Virus record (IMG/VR): IMGVR_UViG_3300025687_000371
Location: 1-21,945 of that record
DNA from: a virus
Strand: one strand, 5' to 3'
DNA: 21,945 nt
In this document: one piece after another, positions 1-9,673 of the stretch
Position numbering within the stretch: position 1 is the stretch's first letter
Layout: each line of letters begins with the position of its first letter
The notes under the pieces: generated by a model
What the model saw: only the letters and a program-made list of their open reading frames with translations
Database searches by the model: none
Told to the model about the DNA's origin: nothing
Position numbers and translations under genes: made by a program

Positions 1-1
1 C

Positions 2-3000
2 GTTGATCCCGGATTTGATTATGATGAAGTGCCAGTAATCAAAATAACTGGAGGAAATGGAGTTGGGGCAAAAGCATATGCAAATATGAAATTAGTTGAC
101 CACGAATCAACTTTTAGTTCTGAAATTAATTCCGCTCAAATTTCATTAGCAAACAGCACTATTGGATTTAGCACTTACCACAAATTTAGAAATGCTGAGA
201 GGGTAATCTATATTACTAATAATGAGAGAGGTGTTGGAGGTCTTTCTACAGACTCCTCATACTATGTTTCAGTTCAGTCTCCAACTGATCTTAAAATTCA
301 CAAAACTCTAAGTGATGCTGTTTCCGGAATTAACACAGTTCAATTTACTTCTTTTGGAAGTGGGAATCATTCACTTAGATCATTTAATAAAAAATCAGTA
401 CTTGGATCCGTAAATATTGAAAATTTTGGATCTGGTTATGAAAATAAGAAGAGAACTGCCACTAGTAACGTATCCGGTATTAACATATCAATTAATCAAA
501 TTAATATCCAGAATCACGACTTTAAAAATGGAGAGATTGTAAAATACTCCACTGATGGAACTGAAATTGGAGGTCTTACAAATAATAATGAGTATTACGT
601 AACAGTGATTAATGATGATAGTTTTAAGTTATCGCAAATTGGATCCGGATCTAGATCAAAAGACTTCTTCTATAATACTAAACAGTTTATAGATTTTACC
701 TCTGTCGGTTCTGGAGTTCATATTTTTAATTATCCAGAAATATCTGTAGAAGTAATTGGAAATGTTGGAGGTTCTGTTCAATTTAAGGCACAGATTCAAC
801 CAGTCTTTAGGGGTGAAATTTCATCAATACATTTAGAGTCTGGTGGTTCTAATTATGGATCCCCTGAGATTTTAAATCACAACAGACAACCAACTATTAG
901 ACTTTCTAGAGGATCTGGAGCACAAGTAACTCCAATTATATTAAATGGAAGAATAGTCGAAATTTTAATTAATTCCTCTGGAAGTGGATATAATTCTTCG
1001 CCCGATTTAAATATTATTGGTGAAGGAAATGGTGCTGTCCTTACGCCAATTGTAGAAAATGGAAGATTGGTTGAAGTAAAAGTTATTGAGTCTGGAATTG
1101 GATATTCCTCAAATACAACTTCTGTAATAGTTACTGCTTCTGGATCTTTATCCGAACTTTCTGCCAAGATTAAGACTTGGAATGTTAATTTATTCCAAAA
1201 AACTTTACCCTTAATTACAGGAGATGATGGCATATTAACAGAAGGACTAAATGTTGATTATGAACTTCAATTCTCCCATTTATATGCTCCTAGGAAATTA
1301 AGAGAAGTTCTTTATGCAAATGATCAGGACGGAAATACACTTTATGGTAGGACTGATCTAAGAAAAATATCTAATAAGGAAATTAATTCTACAGACCACT
1401 CACCAATTATTGGATGGGCATATGATGGAAATCCAATTTATGGTCCATATGGATATTTGACAAAACAGGGGGGAACTGTTGCTCAAATGAAGTCTGGATA
1501 TAGAATAGATCTAAAACCCAATAGACCCTCTTTAGCTAGTTTCCCAGAAGGATTTTTTGTTGAGGATTACACTCATTTTAAGGTTTCGGATGAAACTGTT
1601 CTTGACGAAAATAATGGAAGATACTGTTTAACACCCGAGTATCCAAATGGAACTTATGCTTATTTTGCTACTATTAATAATGGAGTAGCAGATTCTTCTG
1701 GTGCTTTTTCTGGATATAAGAGGCCAGTATTTCCATTCCTTATCGGAAATACTTTTAAATCTAGACCAAATCAATTTAATTTTAGAAGATCTTCTAATCA
1801 AGATAGTATTGACTTAAATGTCTCCAAATGGGCAAGAAATACGACCCCATATAATCTAATTGAAGATGGCGTTTCTTATAAGTATCTTGAATTACCAAAT
1901 AGATTAGATCAACAACTTGAGGTTAAATTTGCTTCGCCTGGTTCCATTGAAAATATAGAAATAATTTCTGGTGGATCTGGATACAAAGTTGGAGATGAAT
2001 TAGTATTTGATAATGTAGGGACAGACGGATATAATGCATCAGCAGAAGTTGAAAGAGTTTTGGGAAGAACTGTAAATGCAATTAGTGTTGCTTCGACAAC
2101 TATTTTTGGTGGCGAATTTTACCCACTGAATAATCGAGGAACATTTATAGCATTTTTAGAAAACCCACATAATTTTATCAATTTTGATACTGTTAGCATT
2201 TCTGGATTTAATACTACATCATCTTTACTTGAAGGATCATATACAGTTGGTATAAAAACTAACACAATTTCACTAACTTCTGGAGTTGGGAATACTTCTT
2301 CAACGGGAATTGCAACCTATTTTTCTGTTGCAGGAAACCTAAATTATCCAGATATCTTGGAGAATGATATTTTAGGTATTGGAACGGAACAAGTTAAAGT
2401 TCTTAATATTGACACAAAATCTTCCAGAATTAGAGTTTTGAGAGGAGTTAATGACACTGTAGGATCATCCCACAGTGTCACTAGTGTTTTATACGAAATC
2501 CCTAGAAAATTAACAATTAACACTGGACTTAGGACTCAATATGATTATAAGATAAATCGAGAAATTTATTTCAATCCTATAGATTCTCTTGGAATTGGAA
2601 CATCTTCTGGAGTAGGAATAGGATTTACAATTAATTTTTCAAATCCTGGTGTTGGTATTACACAAATATTTGTTCCAACCCAATCGATTTATATTCCAAA
2701 TCACCATCTCTTAACTGGAGATCAATTAATCTACTCCAGTAATGGAGGATCTCCAATAGGAGTTTCTACAAATGGAATATCAACTTCAGTATCAATTGGG
2801 GATCAATCAATAGTTTATGTTGCAAAACTAAGCGATGATTTAATTGGAATATCTACTTTTAGAGTTGGTCTTGGTACTCAAGGTACTTTTGTTGGATTAA
2901 CAAGTGATACTAATACGTTTGGATTATTGTATTTCACCGATTATGGTGCAGGAGATTATCATAGTTTCAAAACAAGATACAACACACTTGTAGGAAATGT

Positions 3001-6000
3001 TTCTAAAAATATTGTAACAGTATCTACTGCACAGACTCATGGACTTTTAAATGATGATATTATATATGTTGATGTAAATCCTTCTATCGCAACTACATTT
3101 ATAGTAAAATATAATGACTACAATAGGAAACTTTTATTAAATCCAAGAGACTTTAATTCTGCGGGAATTAGTACTGAAACAAATACAATCACAATCAATA
3201 ATCACAATTTTGCTCAAGGACAAAAAGTAATACACACCGCAGCATCTCCTTCATCAGGTTTAGAAGATAATAAAGAATATTATGTCTTTATCGTTGATAA
3301 TAATAATATTAGATTGACTAATAGTTATTTTGAAGCAACTAGTCCAAGACCAGCAGTAGTAGGGATTACTAGTGCATCTGATGGCACTCTATCACCAATC
3401 AATCCAAATATTACTGTATACAAAGATTCCTCTGTAGTATTTGATTTATCAGATTCATCACTATCATATATTCAACAATCAACTCCTTATCCTGCCTTTG
3501 ATCTTAGATTTTTTAAAGATCTAAACTTAACTGAACTTTATGATAGTAATTCGGATAGTTCTGTATTTGAGGTTCAGAGATTTGGAACTGTTGGTATTAC
3601 AAGTGATGCAAAGGTTATTTTAACTGTAAATGGGGAAACTCCAGAAGACTTATATTATAACTTAATTCCAATATACAACGGAACTTTACCAGAAGATAAA
3701 AGACTAATAAATGTCGATTCTGAAGTTATTTCAAATAATCTCATTAAAGTAAAATCTAGTATCTATAATGGCGAGTATTATGTAACTGTTGGTTCTACCA
3801 CCTCATTTTCATATACACTTCCAACAATTCCAGAAAAAGATTTTTATAGCTCAAATGAATCAAATATAAAATATGAAACTATTTCAAATAATACTACTGG
3901 ACCAATATCTAAAATAAGAATACTTAACAGTGGAAAAAATTATTATTCATTACCTAATATTACCTCTGTCATATCTATTGGTGGATCTGAGTCTGTTTTA
4001 GAACCAACAAGTAAATCTATTGGAAAAATAAAAACAACAAGAATTAGGGACATTGGATTTAATTTTCCTTCAGATTTTACCATTAGACCCAGTATAGCAA
4101 TTCCTCAAGTTATAAAAGTTGATCCACTATCATCTTTAGAATCTATTGATGCTATTTCTTTTGGTAGAGGGTACACTTCTGCTCCAAAACTTTTAGTATT
4201 TGATGGAAAAACTGGAAAGATAGCAGAAGAGGTTGATCTTAAATTTACTTTAGGTAATAACAAAATTGATATTTTAGAAAATTCATTTGCTCTTAATAAT
4301 GTAACACCAACTATTTTACCAATACAAAATTCAAATGGAGTTGGAATTTCTTCAATTAGATATGAATCATCAACGAAAGAAGTAGTAGTAGATTTATCTG
4401 TTGGGTTTAGCACTGCAAATTCATTCCCATTTGCAGTGAATGATAAAGTTTTAATTGAGAATATCAATGTTTTATCGACTGACAATAAAGGATTTAATTC
4501 TGAGAATTATGATTATCGATTGTTTACAGTAACTTCAGTTAATGAGAATCTTGGCGGATTGGGATCAGTAACTTATAGTTTAGATGGTTTTCTTACTGGA
4601 TCAGAAATCCCAGGAATCTTTGATTCATTAAATTCATCTGGAAGAATTATCCCTGAAAAATATTTCCCCACTTTTAATATAATACTAAGAAAAAATGATT
4701 TCTTGATTGGTGAAGAGGTAATATCAAATTCTGTTCTTGGTAGAGTTGAAGATTGGGATACAAAATCAAATATTTTAAATGCTGTTTCTAAAAATAATTT
4801 TAGAGTTGGAGAAATTATTAAGGGATTATCATCAAGGACTCAGGGAATTGCCTCAAGTATTGATTCTTTCAGTGCTTTCTTCAATTTATCTTCATCATCA
4901 AAATTTGAAAATGGATGGCAATCTAACGCTGGAGTTTTGAACGACAATATCCAAAGAATTCAAGATAGTTTGTATTATCAAAATTTCTCATATTCACTAA
5001 AGTCTAAAGTTGATTTTGATACTTGGAATGATGTAGTGAGCACATTAAATCACACATCAGGATTTAGGAAATTTTCCGATTATCAATTAGAATCTAGTTT
5101 AAGTGAAGAATCTGAAAGATCTCTTATTCCAGTATCATCATCAGATGTAGATGTTATAAATGACATAGTAGGAGTTGTAAATCTTAATTGCGTATATGAT
5201 TTTGATTTAGTAAGAGAAAATTCCCTTAGTGTTGGTGGAAGAGTATTTTCTGATGAGATAATTTTTTCTAATAGGATTTTAACTGACTATGCGGAATCTA
5301 TTGGAAATAGAGTTCTTTCTATTGATGATATTAGTTCTCAGTTTAATAGTAATCCTAGACCAACTCGCTTTTCTGAAGTTCACAGATTTAATTTATCTGA
5401 GGTACGATCCCAAAAATATATTACTTATATAAGAGACAAAAGATTTACTGGAGAGAGGCAAGTCTTAATCGTCACAACTTTAATTGATGATATCGGTAAT
5501 ACTTATTTAAATCAATATGGAAGAGTAGAAAATGTTTATGATATGGGTTCTTTTGATCTTTCTATTGATGGAACCGAGGGGGTTCTTCAATTTTATCCAA
5601 CTAAATTTAGTATAAATGATTTTGATGTAACAACACTTTCATACAATATAAATGATAATCTTCTTGGAATTGGAAGCACTTCTTTCGGCGGTGTTGTAGA
5701 TATCCAGTCTAGTAGTGTTTCTGTATCTTCAGGATCCACTACAATCGTAGGAATCGCAACAACTTATAGAGCAGCAAAAGTACTAGTTTCTATTTCTGGT
5801 GATAGTGGAAGATATGAATTTGATGAACTCACTATGATTCACGATGGAATAAATGTAGAACTTCTTGAATACGGCCAACTCACAAATCATTCTCTTGATA
5901 CTTTCTCTGGAATTGGATTGGGTACATATTATCCTTATATTTCAGGATCTCAAGTTAATATAGACTTTATTCCAAATGTTGGGATTGCTGCAACTGTCAA

Positions 6001-9000
6001 CACTATTCAAATTCTGTTTGGTTCAGATGCTGTGGTGGGAGTTGGTACTTATGAAATGAAACACGCGAGACTTGAAGGAAGGTCTACCAATATTTCTGCA
6101 TCAGCAACTCCATCAGCAACTGTTGTTTGTGATAGCCCCGATGTGTGCGATGTTGGATATGCAGTGGTTCAAGTATCCGATCTCACAAATAATATTCACG
6201 AGATATCGGAAATTGCTTTAGTTGATGGGGAAACCGAAGGATATATTACAGAATATGGAGTTCTTAGTACTCTTTCTGGTCTAGGGACCATAGGAATACA
6301 AAAATCTCCAGGAGTAAATGAAATCACATTTACACCGTTACCAAACATTGATGTAAATGTAAAAGTTTATTCCAATGGTCTAAGATACCAAGATGATGAC
6401 AAAGATATTATTAGTTTCTTGAATTCCGAAATTCAAACTGATTATGGAACTTATGAGGGAACAGATAGGGATCTTAAGAGAGCATTTAATTTAACCCACC
6501 AGAATGATCCTATTTTTGAAAGATATTTTGAAGGTGATAATTCTTCTATTGTTAATATTAATGGCGATTTTATCACTTTACCAAATCATTTCTTCGTTAG
6601 TGGAGAATTGGTTAAGTATAATACAGGTACTTTTGGATCTGAAAATTCTATTGGAATTGCAACAACAAGTTTTGCTGGTATTGGAATAACTGATAAACTT
6701 CCAAGTGAAGTGTACATTGTCAAGGATAGTGGAAATACTGTTAAATTTGCAAGAAGTGCTGAAGATGCTCTTAATATTGTACCAAAGACTTTAGATATCA
6801 CTAGTGTTGGTATTGGAACTACCCATAGAATTACATCGACCAATCAAAATGCAAAAGTAATAGTTGCAATCGATAACCTAATCCAATCACCAATTGTTTC
6901 CACTGCAATTACAACAACACTTGCAATCAATGCATTTACAACCGATGATATTTTATATTTTACCGGTATTAGTTCTTTCTTTGGGGGAGATTTAATTCGT
7001 ATTGAAGATGAAATAATGAGAGTCGAGGGTATTGGTATCGGAAGTACTAATGGAATCAGAGTTCGTAGACCTTGGTTAGGCACAGCAATTGCAGGATATT
7101 CTACTGGATCTTTAGTTACTAAAGTCAGTGGAGATTATAATATCATAGACAATGTTCTTAATTTTATTGATGCGCCTTATGGCAATATTCCAGTAAGTTC
7201 ATCAACAAATCCACCAGATGAAAGAGATTGGGATAATATATCAACAAGATCAAAATTCCAAGGAAGAAGTTTTATTAGATCCGGTATTATTAATTCGACA
7301 GAAGAAACATATTCTAAAAATTATATATTCAATGATATTTCTTCCAAATTTAATGGAGTCACTAAAGAATTTACCTTAAAATCTAATGGATCCGATATTT
7401 CTGGAATTGAAGATGAAAATTCTATTATTCTGATTAATAACATATTCCAAGGTCCCGGATTAACTTATGATTACATATTAGAAGAATCGGTAGGAGTAAC
7501 AACAGTTAGATTTACTGGAACTGCAACATCAGTATCTTATGATGTAAATAATGCGAGTATTCCTCGTGGTGGAATTATTGTTTCTGTTGGATCCACTGAA
7601 GGTTTTGGATATCAACCACTAGTTTCTGCTGGAGGAACTGCTATTGTTTCAATAGCAGGTACTATCTCTGCTATTAGTATTGGAAATAGTGGTTCTGGAT
7701 ATCGTGAAGGTGTTCAAGTTGTTAATGTTGGTGTTGGTACATCTACTACAGGAACTCCAAGTATTGAATTTATTGGAACCGCATCTGTAAGTGGGGGTCA
7801 TGTAGTTAGTGTTGCTATTACAAATCCAGGAACTGGATATACATCATCCAATCCACCATATGTTGTGTTTGATGACCCGCTTTCTTATTCAAATATTCCA
7901 CTCATTTATAGCTCAGGGTCTTCTGGCAATGGTGCCCAGGCAAAAGTAGATATTGTTGTCGGTCAAGGATCAAGTGTTATTGATTTTGAAATTACAAATA
8001 CTGGGTATGGATATGGTAATGATGAGATTCTTACAATTCCAACTGGTGGAGTTGCCGGAATTCCAACTACAGGTGTTTCATTTAATGAATTCCAGATTTC
8101 AATTCAAAAAATATTTAATGATAAGTTCTCTGGATGGTCGATTGGAGAACTTCAGGTTTTAGATAAACTTGACGATAGATTTAATGGCAGAACTGCTTCT
8201 TTCCCACTAACAATAGCAGATAACTTAATTTCTATTCGTTCTTCTAAGGGATCAAATATCAATGTTCAGGACACTCTTCTTGTTTTTATTAACAACATCC
8301 TACAAGAACCCGGTGAAGGTTATATTTTCCCGGGAGGAAGTATCATAAGATTTACTGAACCACCTAAGAGTGGAGATACTTCAAAGATCTTATTCTACAG
8401 AGGAAGTGGATCTATTGATGTTGTTGATGTTGATATCCTAGAAACTGTTAAGATTGGTGATGAACTTACAATTGGTTATGATCCTTCTCGTGGACAGTCG
8501 CCAACTTTACAAGAAGAAGCAAGAACCGTTACAAGCATCAATTCCACAGATATTGTTAACACCAATCCTTATTTTGGTCCAGGAAATATTGAGGATGAGA
8601 ATCTAGAAAGACCAGTAAAATGGTGTAGACAAACTGAAGATAAGATTATTAATGAGCAAAAAGTTAGTAAGGACAGAATTCTTTACGAAGCAGTGATTAA
8701 CCCAACTTCATACTTAATTCAACCAGTTGGGGTTGGATCTACTATCGTCTTTGTTGATAGTATCAGACCATTCTTTAATCAAACTAATGAAAGTAGTACT
8801 TTATTGACATTCCAAAATAAGGTTACATTTATTCCACAAGAAACTAAAGTTGGTGCTTCTGCAACTGCTATAGTTTCTACAGCAGGTACAATTACCTCAA
8901 TTCAAATTACTGATGGTGGAGTTGGATATGGGATTACTCCCTCGGTTATTATTCAGAATTCTGTTGGGATTGGTTCAACATTACCAGTAAATGCAACTGC

Positions 9001-9673
9001 AACTGCTTCCATTTCTTCTGGAATTGTAACTACTATTAATATCAGCAATCCTGGCACTGGGTATACATTTACTAACCCACCGATTGTACTTATTGAACCT
9101 CCTTCATTTGAAACAGAAGTGGATGATGTCAGTGACTATGAAGGGGATTCTGGAATTGTTGTTGGAGTATCTACTACATCAGTTGGCGTCGCCTCAACTG
9201 CATTGGTATTTGATCTTTACATACCAAATAATTCTTTCTTAAAGGATAGTTCTATTACTGGAGTGACCACTGTAAGTGGAATACAAACAGGATACTATTT
9301 TACAATTTACAATTCAAATATTGGAAATGTAACAACTTCTCTAGATTTAAGTGGATCTGCTATTGGAGTAGGAACAACATTCATTGATAATGTTTATCAA
9401 GTATCTTCAGTATCAATTGCTCAAACTTCAGTTATTGGTGTTGGAACTGCTTATGTCACAAAAGTAGTTGTAAGTATTGAAAATTATAATGGATTTGCTG
9501 GTATTTCCACTAGCAGTTTCTTTGGAGAATATAGTTGGGGAAGAGTTTCATTAACTAGTAGGTCAAAAAATATAGACCACAATTCATATACACTAAATGG
9601 AATTAGTGGTATAACTACTAGTACTATCTTAAAGAGGACTAATCCTCTTAGGTTCTCCAATTATATCTCATAA
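2..9673 (+). CDS. Giant repeat-mosaic virion structural protein with YHYH domain (5' partial)
   Basis: The frame is open from base 2 to TAA at 9671-9673, giving at least 3223 residues. The first in-frame start-like codon, GTG at 29, is preceded by in-frame codons (VDPGFDYDE) that continue the same kind of sequence, so the true start lies left of the window. Numbering from base 2, I see a YHYH-type domain near residues 465-585, a YYQ-FSYS segment near 1635-1695, a Cys-containing RPVKWCRQTED segment near 2870, and many short repeats (GxGY, NHxFxxGxxVxY, INNIxQxPG). I see no signal peptide or membrane segment in the visible part. Giant YHYH proteins of this kind are typical of marine T4-like phages and are virion-associated. 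Its place just before gp8 is that of T4 gene 7, so a peripheral baseplate-wedge or fibre-like role is inferred, not shown. No enzymatic active site was recognised. Confidence 0.88.
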   Translation, partial: VDPGFDYDEVPVIKITGGNGVGAKAYANMKLVDHESTFSSEINSAQISLANSTIGFSTYHKFRNAERVIYITNNERGVGGLSTDSSYYVSVQSPTDLKIHKTLSDAVSGINTVQFTSFGSGNHSLRSFNKKSVLGSVNIENFGSGYENKKRTATSNVSGINISINQINIQNHDFKNGEIVKYSTDGTEIGGLTNNNEYYVTVINDDSFKLSQIGSGSRSKDFFYNTKQFIDFTSVGSGVHIFNYPEISVEVIGNVGGSVQFKAQIQPVFRGEISSIHLESGGSNYGSPEILNHNRQPTIRLSRGSGAQVTPIILNGRIVEILINSSGSGYNSSPDLNIIGEGNGAVLTPIVENGRLVEVKVIESGIGYSSNTTSVIVTASGSLSELSAKIKTWNVNLFQKTLPLITGDDGILTEGLNVDYELQFSHLYAPRKLREVLYANDQDGNTLYGRTDLRKISNKEINSTDHSPIIGWAYDGNPIYGPYGYLTKQGGTVAQMKSGYRIDLKPNRPSLASFPEGFFVEDYTHFKVSDETVLDENNGRYCLTPEYPNGTYAYFATINNGVADSSGAFSGYKRPVFPFLIGNTFKSRPNQFNFRRSSNQDSIDLNVSKWARNTTPYNLIEDGVSYKYLELPNRLDQQLEVKFASPGSIENIEIISGGSGYKVGDELVFDNVGTDGYNASAEVERVLGRTVNAISVASTTIFGGEFYPLNNRGTFIAFLENPHNFINFDTVSISGFNTTSSLLEGSYTVGIKTNTISLTSGVGNTSSTGIATYFSVAGNLNYPDILENDILGIGTEQVKVLNIDTKSSRIRVLRGVNDTVGSSHSVTSVLYEIPRKLTINTGLRTQYDYKINREIYFNPIDSLGIGTSSGVGIGFTINFSNPGVGITQIFVPTQSIYIPNHHLLTGDQLIYSSNGGSPIGVSTNGISTSVSIGDQSIVYVAKLSDDLIGISTFRVGLGTQGTFVGLTSDTNTFGLLYFTDYGAGDYHSFKTRYNTLVGNVSKNIVTVSTAQTHGLLNDDIIYVDVNPSIATTFIVKYNDYNRKLLLNPRDFNSAGISTETNTITINNHNFAQGQKVIHTAASPSSGLEDNKEYYVFIVDNNNIRLTNSYFEATSPRPAVVGITSASDGTLSPINPNITVYKDSSVVFDLSDSSLSYIQQSTPYPAFDLRFFKDLNLTELYDSNSDSSVFEVQRFGTVGITSDAKVILTVNGETPEDLYYNLIPIYNGTLPEDKRLINVDSEVISNNLIKVKSSIYNGEYYVTVGSTTSFSYTLPTIPEKDFYSSNESNIKYETISNNTTGPISKIRILNSGKNYYSLPNITSVISIGGSESVLEPTSKSIGKIKTTRIRDIGFNFPSDFTIRPSIAIPQVIKVDPLSSLESIDAISFGRGYTSAPKLLVFDGKTGKIAEEVDLKFTLGNNKIDILENSFALNNVTPTILPIQNSNGVGISSIRYESSTKEVVVDLSVGFSTANSFPFAVNDKVLIENINVLSTDNKGFNSENYDYRLFTVTSVNENLGGLGSVTYSLDGFLTGSEIPGIFDSLNSSGRIIPEKYFPTFNIILRKNDFLIGEEVISNSVLGRVEDWDTKSNILNAVSKNNFRVGEIIKGLSSRTQGIASSIDSFSAFFNLSSSSKFENGWQSNAGVLNDNIQRIQDSLYYQNFSYSLKSKVDFDTWNDVVSTLNHTSGFRKFSDYQLESSLSEESERSLIPVSSSDVDVINDIVGVVNLNCVYDFDLVRENSLSVGGRVFSDEIIFSNRILTDYAESIGNRVLSIDDISSQFNSNPRPTRFSEVHRFNLSEVRSQKYITYIRDKRFTGERQVLIVTTLIDDIGNTYLNQYGRVENVYDMGSFDLSIDGTEGVLQFYPTKFSINDFDVTTLSYNINDNLLGIGSTSFGGVVDIQSSSVSVSSGSTTIVGIATTYRAAKVLVSISGDSGRYEFDELTMIHDGINVELLEYGQLTNHSLDTFSGIGLGTYYPYISGSQVNIDFIPNVGIAATVNTIQILFGSDAVVGVGTYEMKHARLEGRSTNISASATPSATVVCDSPDVCDVGYAVVQVSDLTNNIHEISEIALVDGETEGYITEYGVLSTLSGLGTIGIQKSPGVNEITFTPLPNIDVNVKVYSNGLRYQDDDKDIISFLNSEIQTDYGTYEGTDRDLKRAFNLTHQNDPIFERYFEGDNSSIVNINGDFITLPNHFFVSGELVKYNTGTFGSENSIGIATTSFAGIGITDKLPSEVYIVKDSGNTVKFARSAEDALNIVPKTLDITSVGIGTTHRITSTNQNAKVIVAIDNLIQSPIVSTAITTTLAINAFTTDDILYFTGISSFFGGDLIRIEDEIMRVEGIGIGSTNGIRVRRPWLGTAIAGYSTGSLVTKVSGDYNIIDNVLNFIDAPYGNIPVSSSTNPPDERDWDNISTRSKFQGRSFIRSGIINSTEETYSKNYIFNDISSKFNGVTKEFTLKSNGSDISGIEDENSIILINNIFQGPGLTYDYILEESVGVTTVRFTGTATSVSYDVNNASIPRGGIIVSVGSTEGFGYQPLVSAGGTAIVSIAGTISAISIGNSGSGYREGVQVVNVGVGTSTTGTPSIEFIGTASVSGGHVVSVAITNPGTGYTSSNPPYVVFDDPLSYSNIPLIYSSGSSGNGAQAKVDIVVGQGSSVIDFEITNTGYGYGNDEILTIPTGGVAGIPTTGVSFNEFQISIQKIFNDKFSGWSIGELQVLDKLDDRFNGRTASFPLTIADNLISIRSSKGSNINVQDTLLVFINNILQEPGEGYIFPGGSIIRFTEPPKSGDTSKILFYRGSGSIDVVDVDILETVKIGDELTIGYDPSRGQSPTLQEEARTVTSINSTDIVNTNPYFGPGNIEDENLERPVKWCRQTEDKIINEQKVSKDRILYEAVINPTSYLIQPVGVGSTIVFVDSIRPFFNQTNESSTLLTFQNKVTFIPQETKVGASATAIVSTAGTITSIQITDGGVGYGITPSVIIQNSVGIGSTLPVNATATASISSGIVTTINISNPGTGYTFTNPPIVLIEPPSFETEVDDVSDYEGDSGIVVGVSTTSVGVASTALVFDLYIPNNSFLKDSSITGVTTVSGIQTGYYFTIYNSNIGNVTTSLDLSGSAIGVGTTFIDNVYQVSSVSIAQTSVIGVGTAYVTKVVVSIENYNGFAGISTSSFFGEYSWGRVSLTSRSKNIDHNSYTLNGISGITTSTILKRTNPLRFSNYIS
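184..640 (+). repeat. Two copies of the 'G-VxY ... YYV' module near the left edge
   Basis: Copy 1 (about 184-306) reads AERVIYITN ... GGLSTDSSYYVSV. Copy 2 (about 500-640) reads NHDFKNGEIVKYSTDG ... GGLTNNNEYYVTV. Shared features are a G/E-x-V-x-Y strand, a GGL turn 8-12 residues later, then YYV and a hydrophobic strand ending in K-L or K-I. Each is followed by FTSxGSGxH, so the whole unit of about 110 residues is duplicated. Probably beta-rich. Function unknown. Confidence 0.7.
835..1135 (+). repeat. GxGY repeat cluster, three copies in the giant protein
   Basis: Three consecutive units read ESGGSNYGSPEI, SSGSGYNSSPDL and ESGIGYSSNTTS, separated by GxGA(Q/V)xTPI(I/V)xNGR. Each unit has a short strand, the G-x-G-Y turn, a proline a few residues later, another strand, then a Gly-Ala step. 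Spacing is about 40 residues. Further single copies lie near 425, 1970, 3925 and 4160. The same unit recurs in gp8, the DUF4815 protein and gp14. Confidence 0.8.
1380..1760 (+). other. YHYH-type domain within the giant structural protein
   Basis: Residues about 460-586 of the visible protein contain IIGWAYDGNPIYGPYGY, then LDENNGRY and TPEYPNGTYAYFAT. This series is typical of the YHYH domain family (PF14240), found in bacterial secreted proteins and in large marine myovirus structural proteins. The literal tetrapeptide YHYH is not visible here, so the call rests on the GxAxDGxPIYGP core and the downstream TPEYPxGTYAYF segment. The biochemical function of the domain is not established. It is the only clearly non-repetitive named domain in this protein. 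Confidence 0.75.
2338..2490 (+). repeat. 'E-V-RG-GSxH' module, copy in the giant protein
   Basis: The unit reads LGIGTEQVKV, then IRVLRGVNDTVGSSHS. It matches a unit near 6985-7128 of the same gene (EIMRVEGIGIGS, then IRVRRPWLGTAIAGYS) and one in the DUF4815 protein near 17750-17865 (GSEIIEYTEV, then GNIVRGSSPKTYPLG). Common elements are an E with a following hydrophobic strand, then V-x-R-G/P and a G-T or G-S turn. Function unknown. The end of this unit carries a striking DNA dyad at 2452-2480. Confidence 0.55.
2452..2480. repeat. 29-base near-perfect dyad inside the giant gene
   Basis: A 9-base arm, TGACACTGT (2452-2460), is exactly complementary to ACAGTGTCA (2472-2480). Inside them, GGAT (2462-2465) and ATCC (2467-2470) are also complementary around a central C at 2466. 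The only mismatch is A2461 opposite C2471, so 13 of 14 positions pair. In RNA this gives a 9-bp stem with an 11-base loop. No T-run follows, so it is not a standard intrinsic terminator. It encodes part of an ordinary protein repeat (NDTVGSSHS), so a coincidental origin is possible. Confidence 0.7.
2687..3325 (+). repeat. Three further 'NHxxxxG-VxY' modules in the giant protein
   Basis: Copies begin NHHLLTGDQLIYS (about 2699), THGLLNDDIIYVD (about 3032) and NHNFAQGQKVIHT (about 3199); the last is followed by GLEDNKEYYVFIVDNNNIRL. They match the two modules near the left edge and one at 6569-6757 (NHFFVSGELVKYN ... VYIVKDSGNTVKF). The His followed by a Gly or Asp turn and a hydrophobic strand is the most constant feature. 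The DUF4815 protein has a looser copy near 17548 (KNHGMYFNDNLVTIY). Function unknown. Confidence 0.65.
4693..4863 (+). repeat. 'GE ... W/D ... F-GE' module in the giant protein
   Basis: The unit reads FLIGEEVISNSVLGRVEDWD, followed within about 20 residues by NNFRVGEIIKGLSS. It matches a unit in gp14 at 21298-21470 (FNETVTGSTSGTTARVRKWD, then GSFISGETVVGTASS) and two in the DUF4815 protein near 12706-12860 and 13838-14000. A first Gly/Asn-Glu, a Ser-Gly-x-x-A/G step and a second F-x-x-GE are shared. Probably a small beta domain. Confidence 0.6.
4900..5085 (+). other. YYQ-FSYS conserved segment of the giant structural protein
   Basis: Residues about 1634-1695 read as a tryptophan, an NDNIQRIQDS stretch, YYQNFSYSLKS, a W-containing stretch, then HTSGFRKF. 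From memory, large tail/baseplate proteins of T4-like phages often carry a comparable YYQxFSYxIKS ... W ... HPAGFKxF segment. It lies between repeat-rich halves and precedes a less repetitive stretch to about nt 6050. It may be a core fold around which the repeats are arranged; that is inference. Confidence 0.5.
6569..6757 (+). repeat. 'NHxFxxGxxVxY' module, right-hand copy in the giant protein
   Basis: The unit reads NHFFVSGELVKYN, then EVYIVKDSGNTVKFARS, and is followed by DITSVGIGTTHRI. That tail matches the FTSxGSGxH tail of the left-edge copies, so the same long unit occurs near both ends of the visible protein. Confidence 0.6.
7337..7510 (+). repeat. 'FNG-F-INNIxQxPG' module, first copy
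   Basis: The unit reads FNGVTKEFTL, then IILINNIFQGPGLTYDY and a strand ending VRFTGT. A second copy lies at 8178-8400. Both combine F-N-G-x-T, F-x-L, INN-I-x-Q-x-PG-x-x-Y and a closing R-F-T strand. Units of this layout are common in tail-fibre and baseplate-associated phage proteins. Function unknown. Confidence 0.7.
7580..8045 (+). repeat. GxGY repeat cluster, right half of the giant protein
   Basis: Units read NSGSGYREGVQV (about 7685), NPGTGYTSSNPPYVVF (about 7822) and NTGYGYGNDEILTI (about 7995). Between them are alanine-, glycine- and valine-rich strands. The layout is the same as the left cluster at 835-1135 and the gp14 cluster. Confidence 0.8.
8178..8400 (+). repeat. 'FNG-F-INNIxQxPG' module, second copy
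   Basis: The unit reads FNGRTASFPL, then LLVFINNILQEPGEGYIF and IIRFTEPPKSGDTSKILFY. It is better preserved than the first copy at 7337-7510. The two copies flank the GxGY cluster at 7580-8045, so the order module-cluster-module is itself a composite arrangement. Confidence 0.7.
8850..9110 (+). repeat. GxGY repeat pair near the C-terminus of the giant protein
   Basis: Two units read DGGVGYGITPSVII (about 8910) and NPGTGYTFTNPPIVLI (about 9047). Each is preceded by an alanine/threonine/serine-rich strand (ASATAIVSTAGTITSIQI and NATATASISSGIVTTINI). The second resembles the unit at 7822 over its whole length, which suggests duplication. Confidence 0.8.
9632..9649 (+). other. Hairpin at the 3' end of the giant gene
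   Basis: AAGAGGA (9632-9638) pairs perfectly with TCCTCTT (9643-9649) across a four-base CTAA loop. It ends 24 bases before the last base of the stop codon and 20 bases before the late-promoter element upstream of gp8. No T-run follows, so intrinsic termination is unlikely. A role in 3'-end stability or processing of the long upstream message is possible but unproven. Confidence 0.45.
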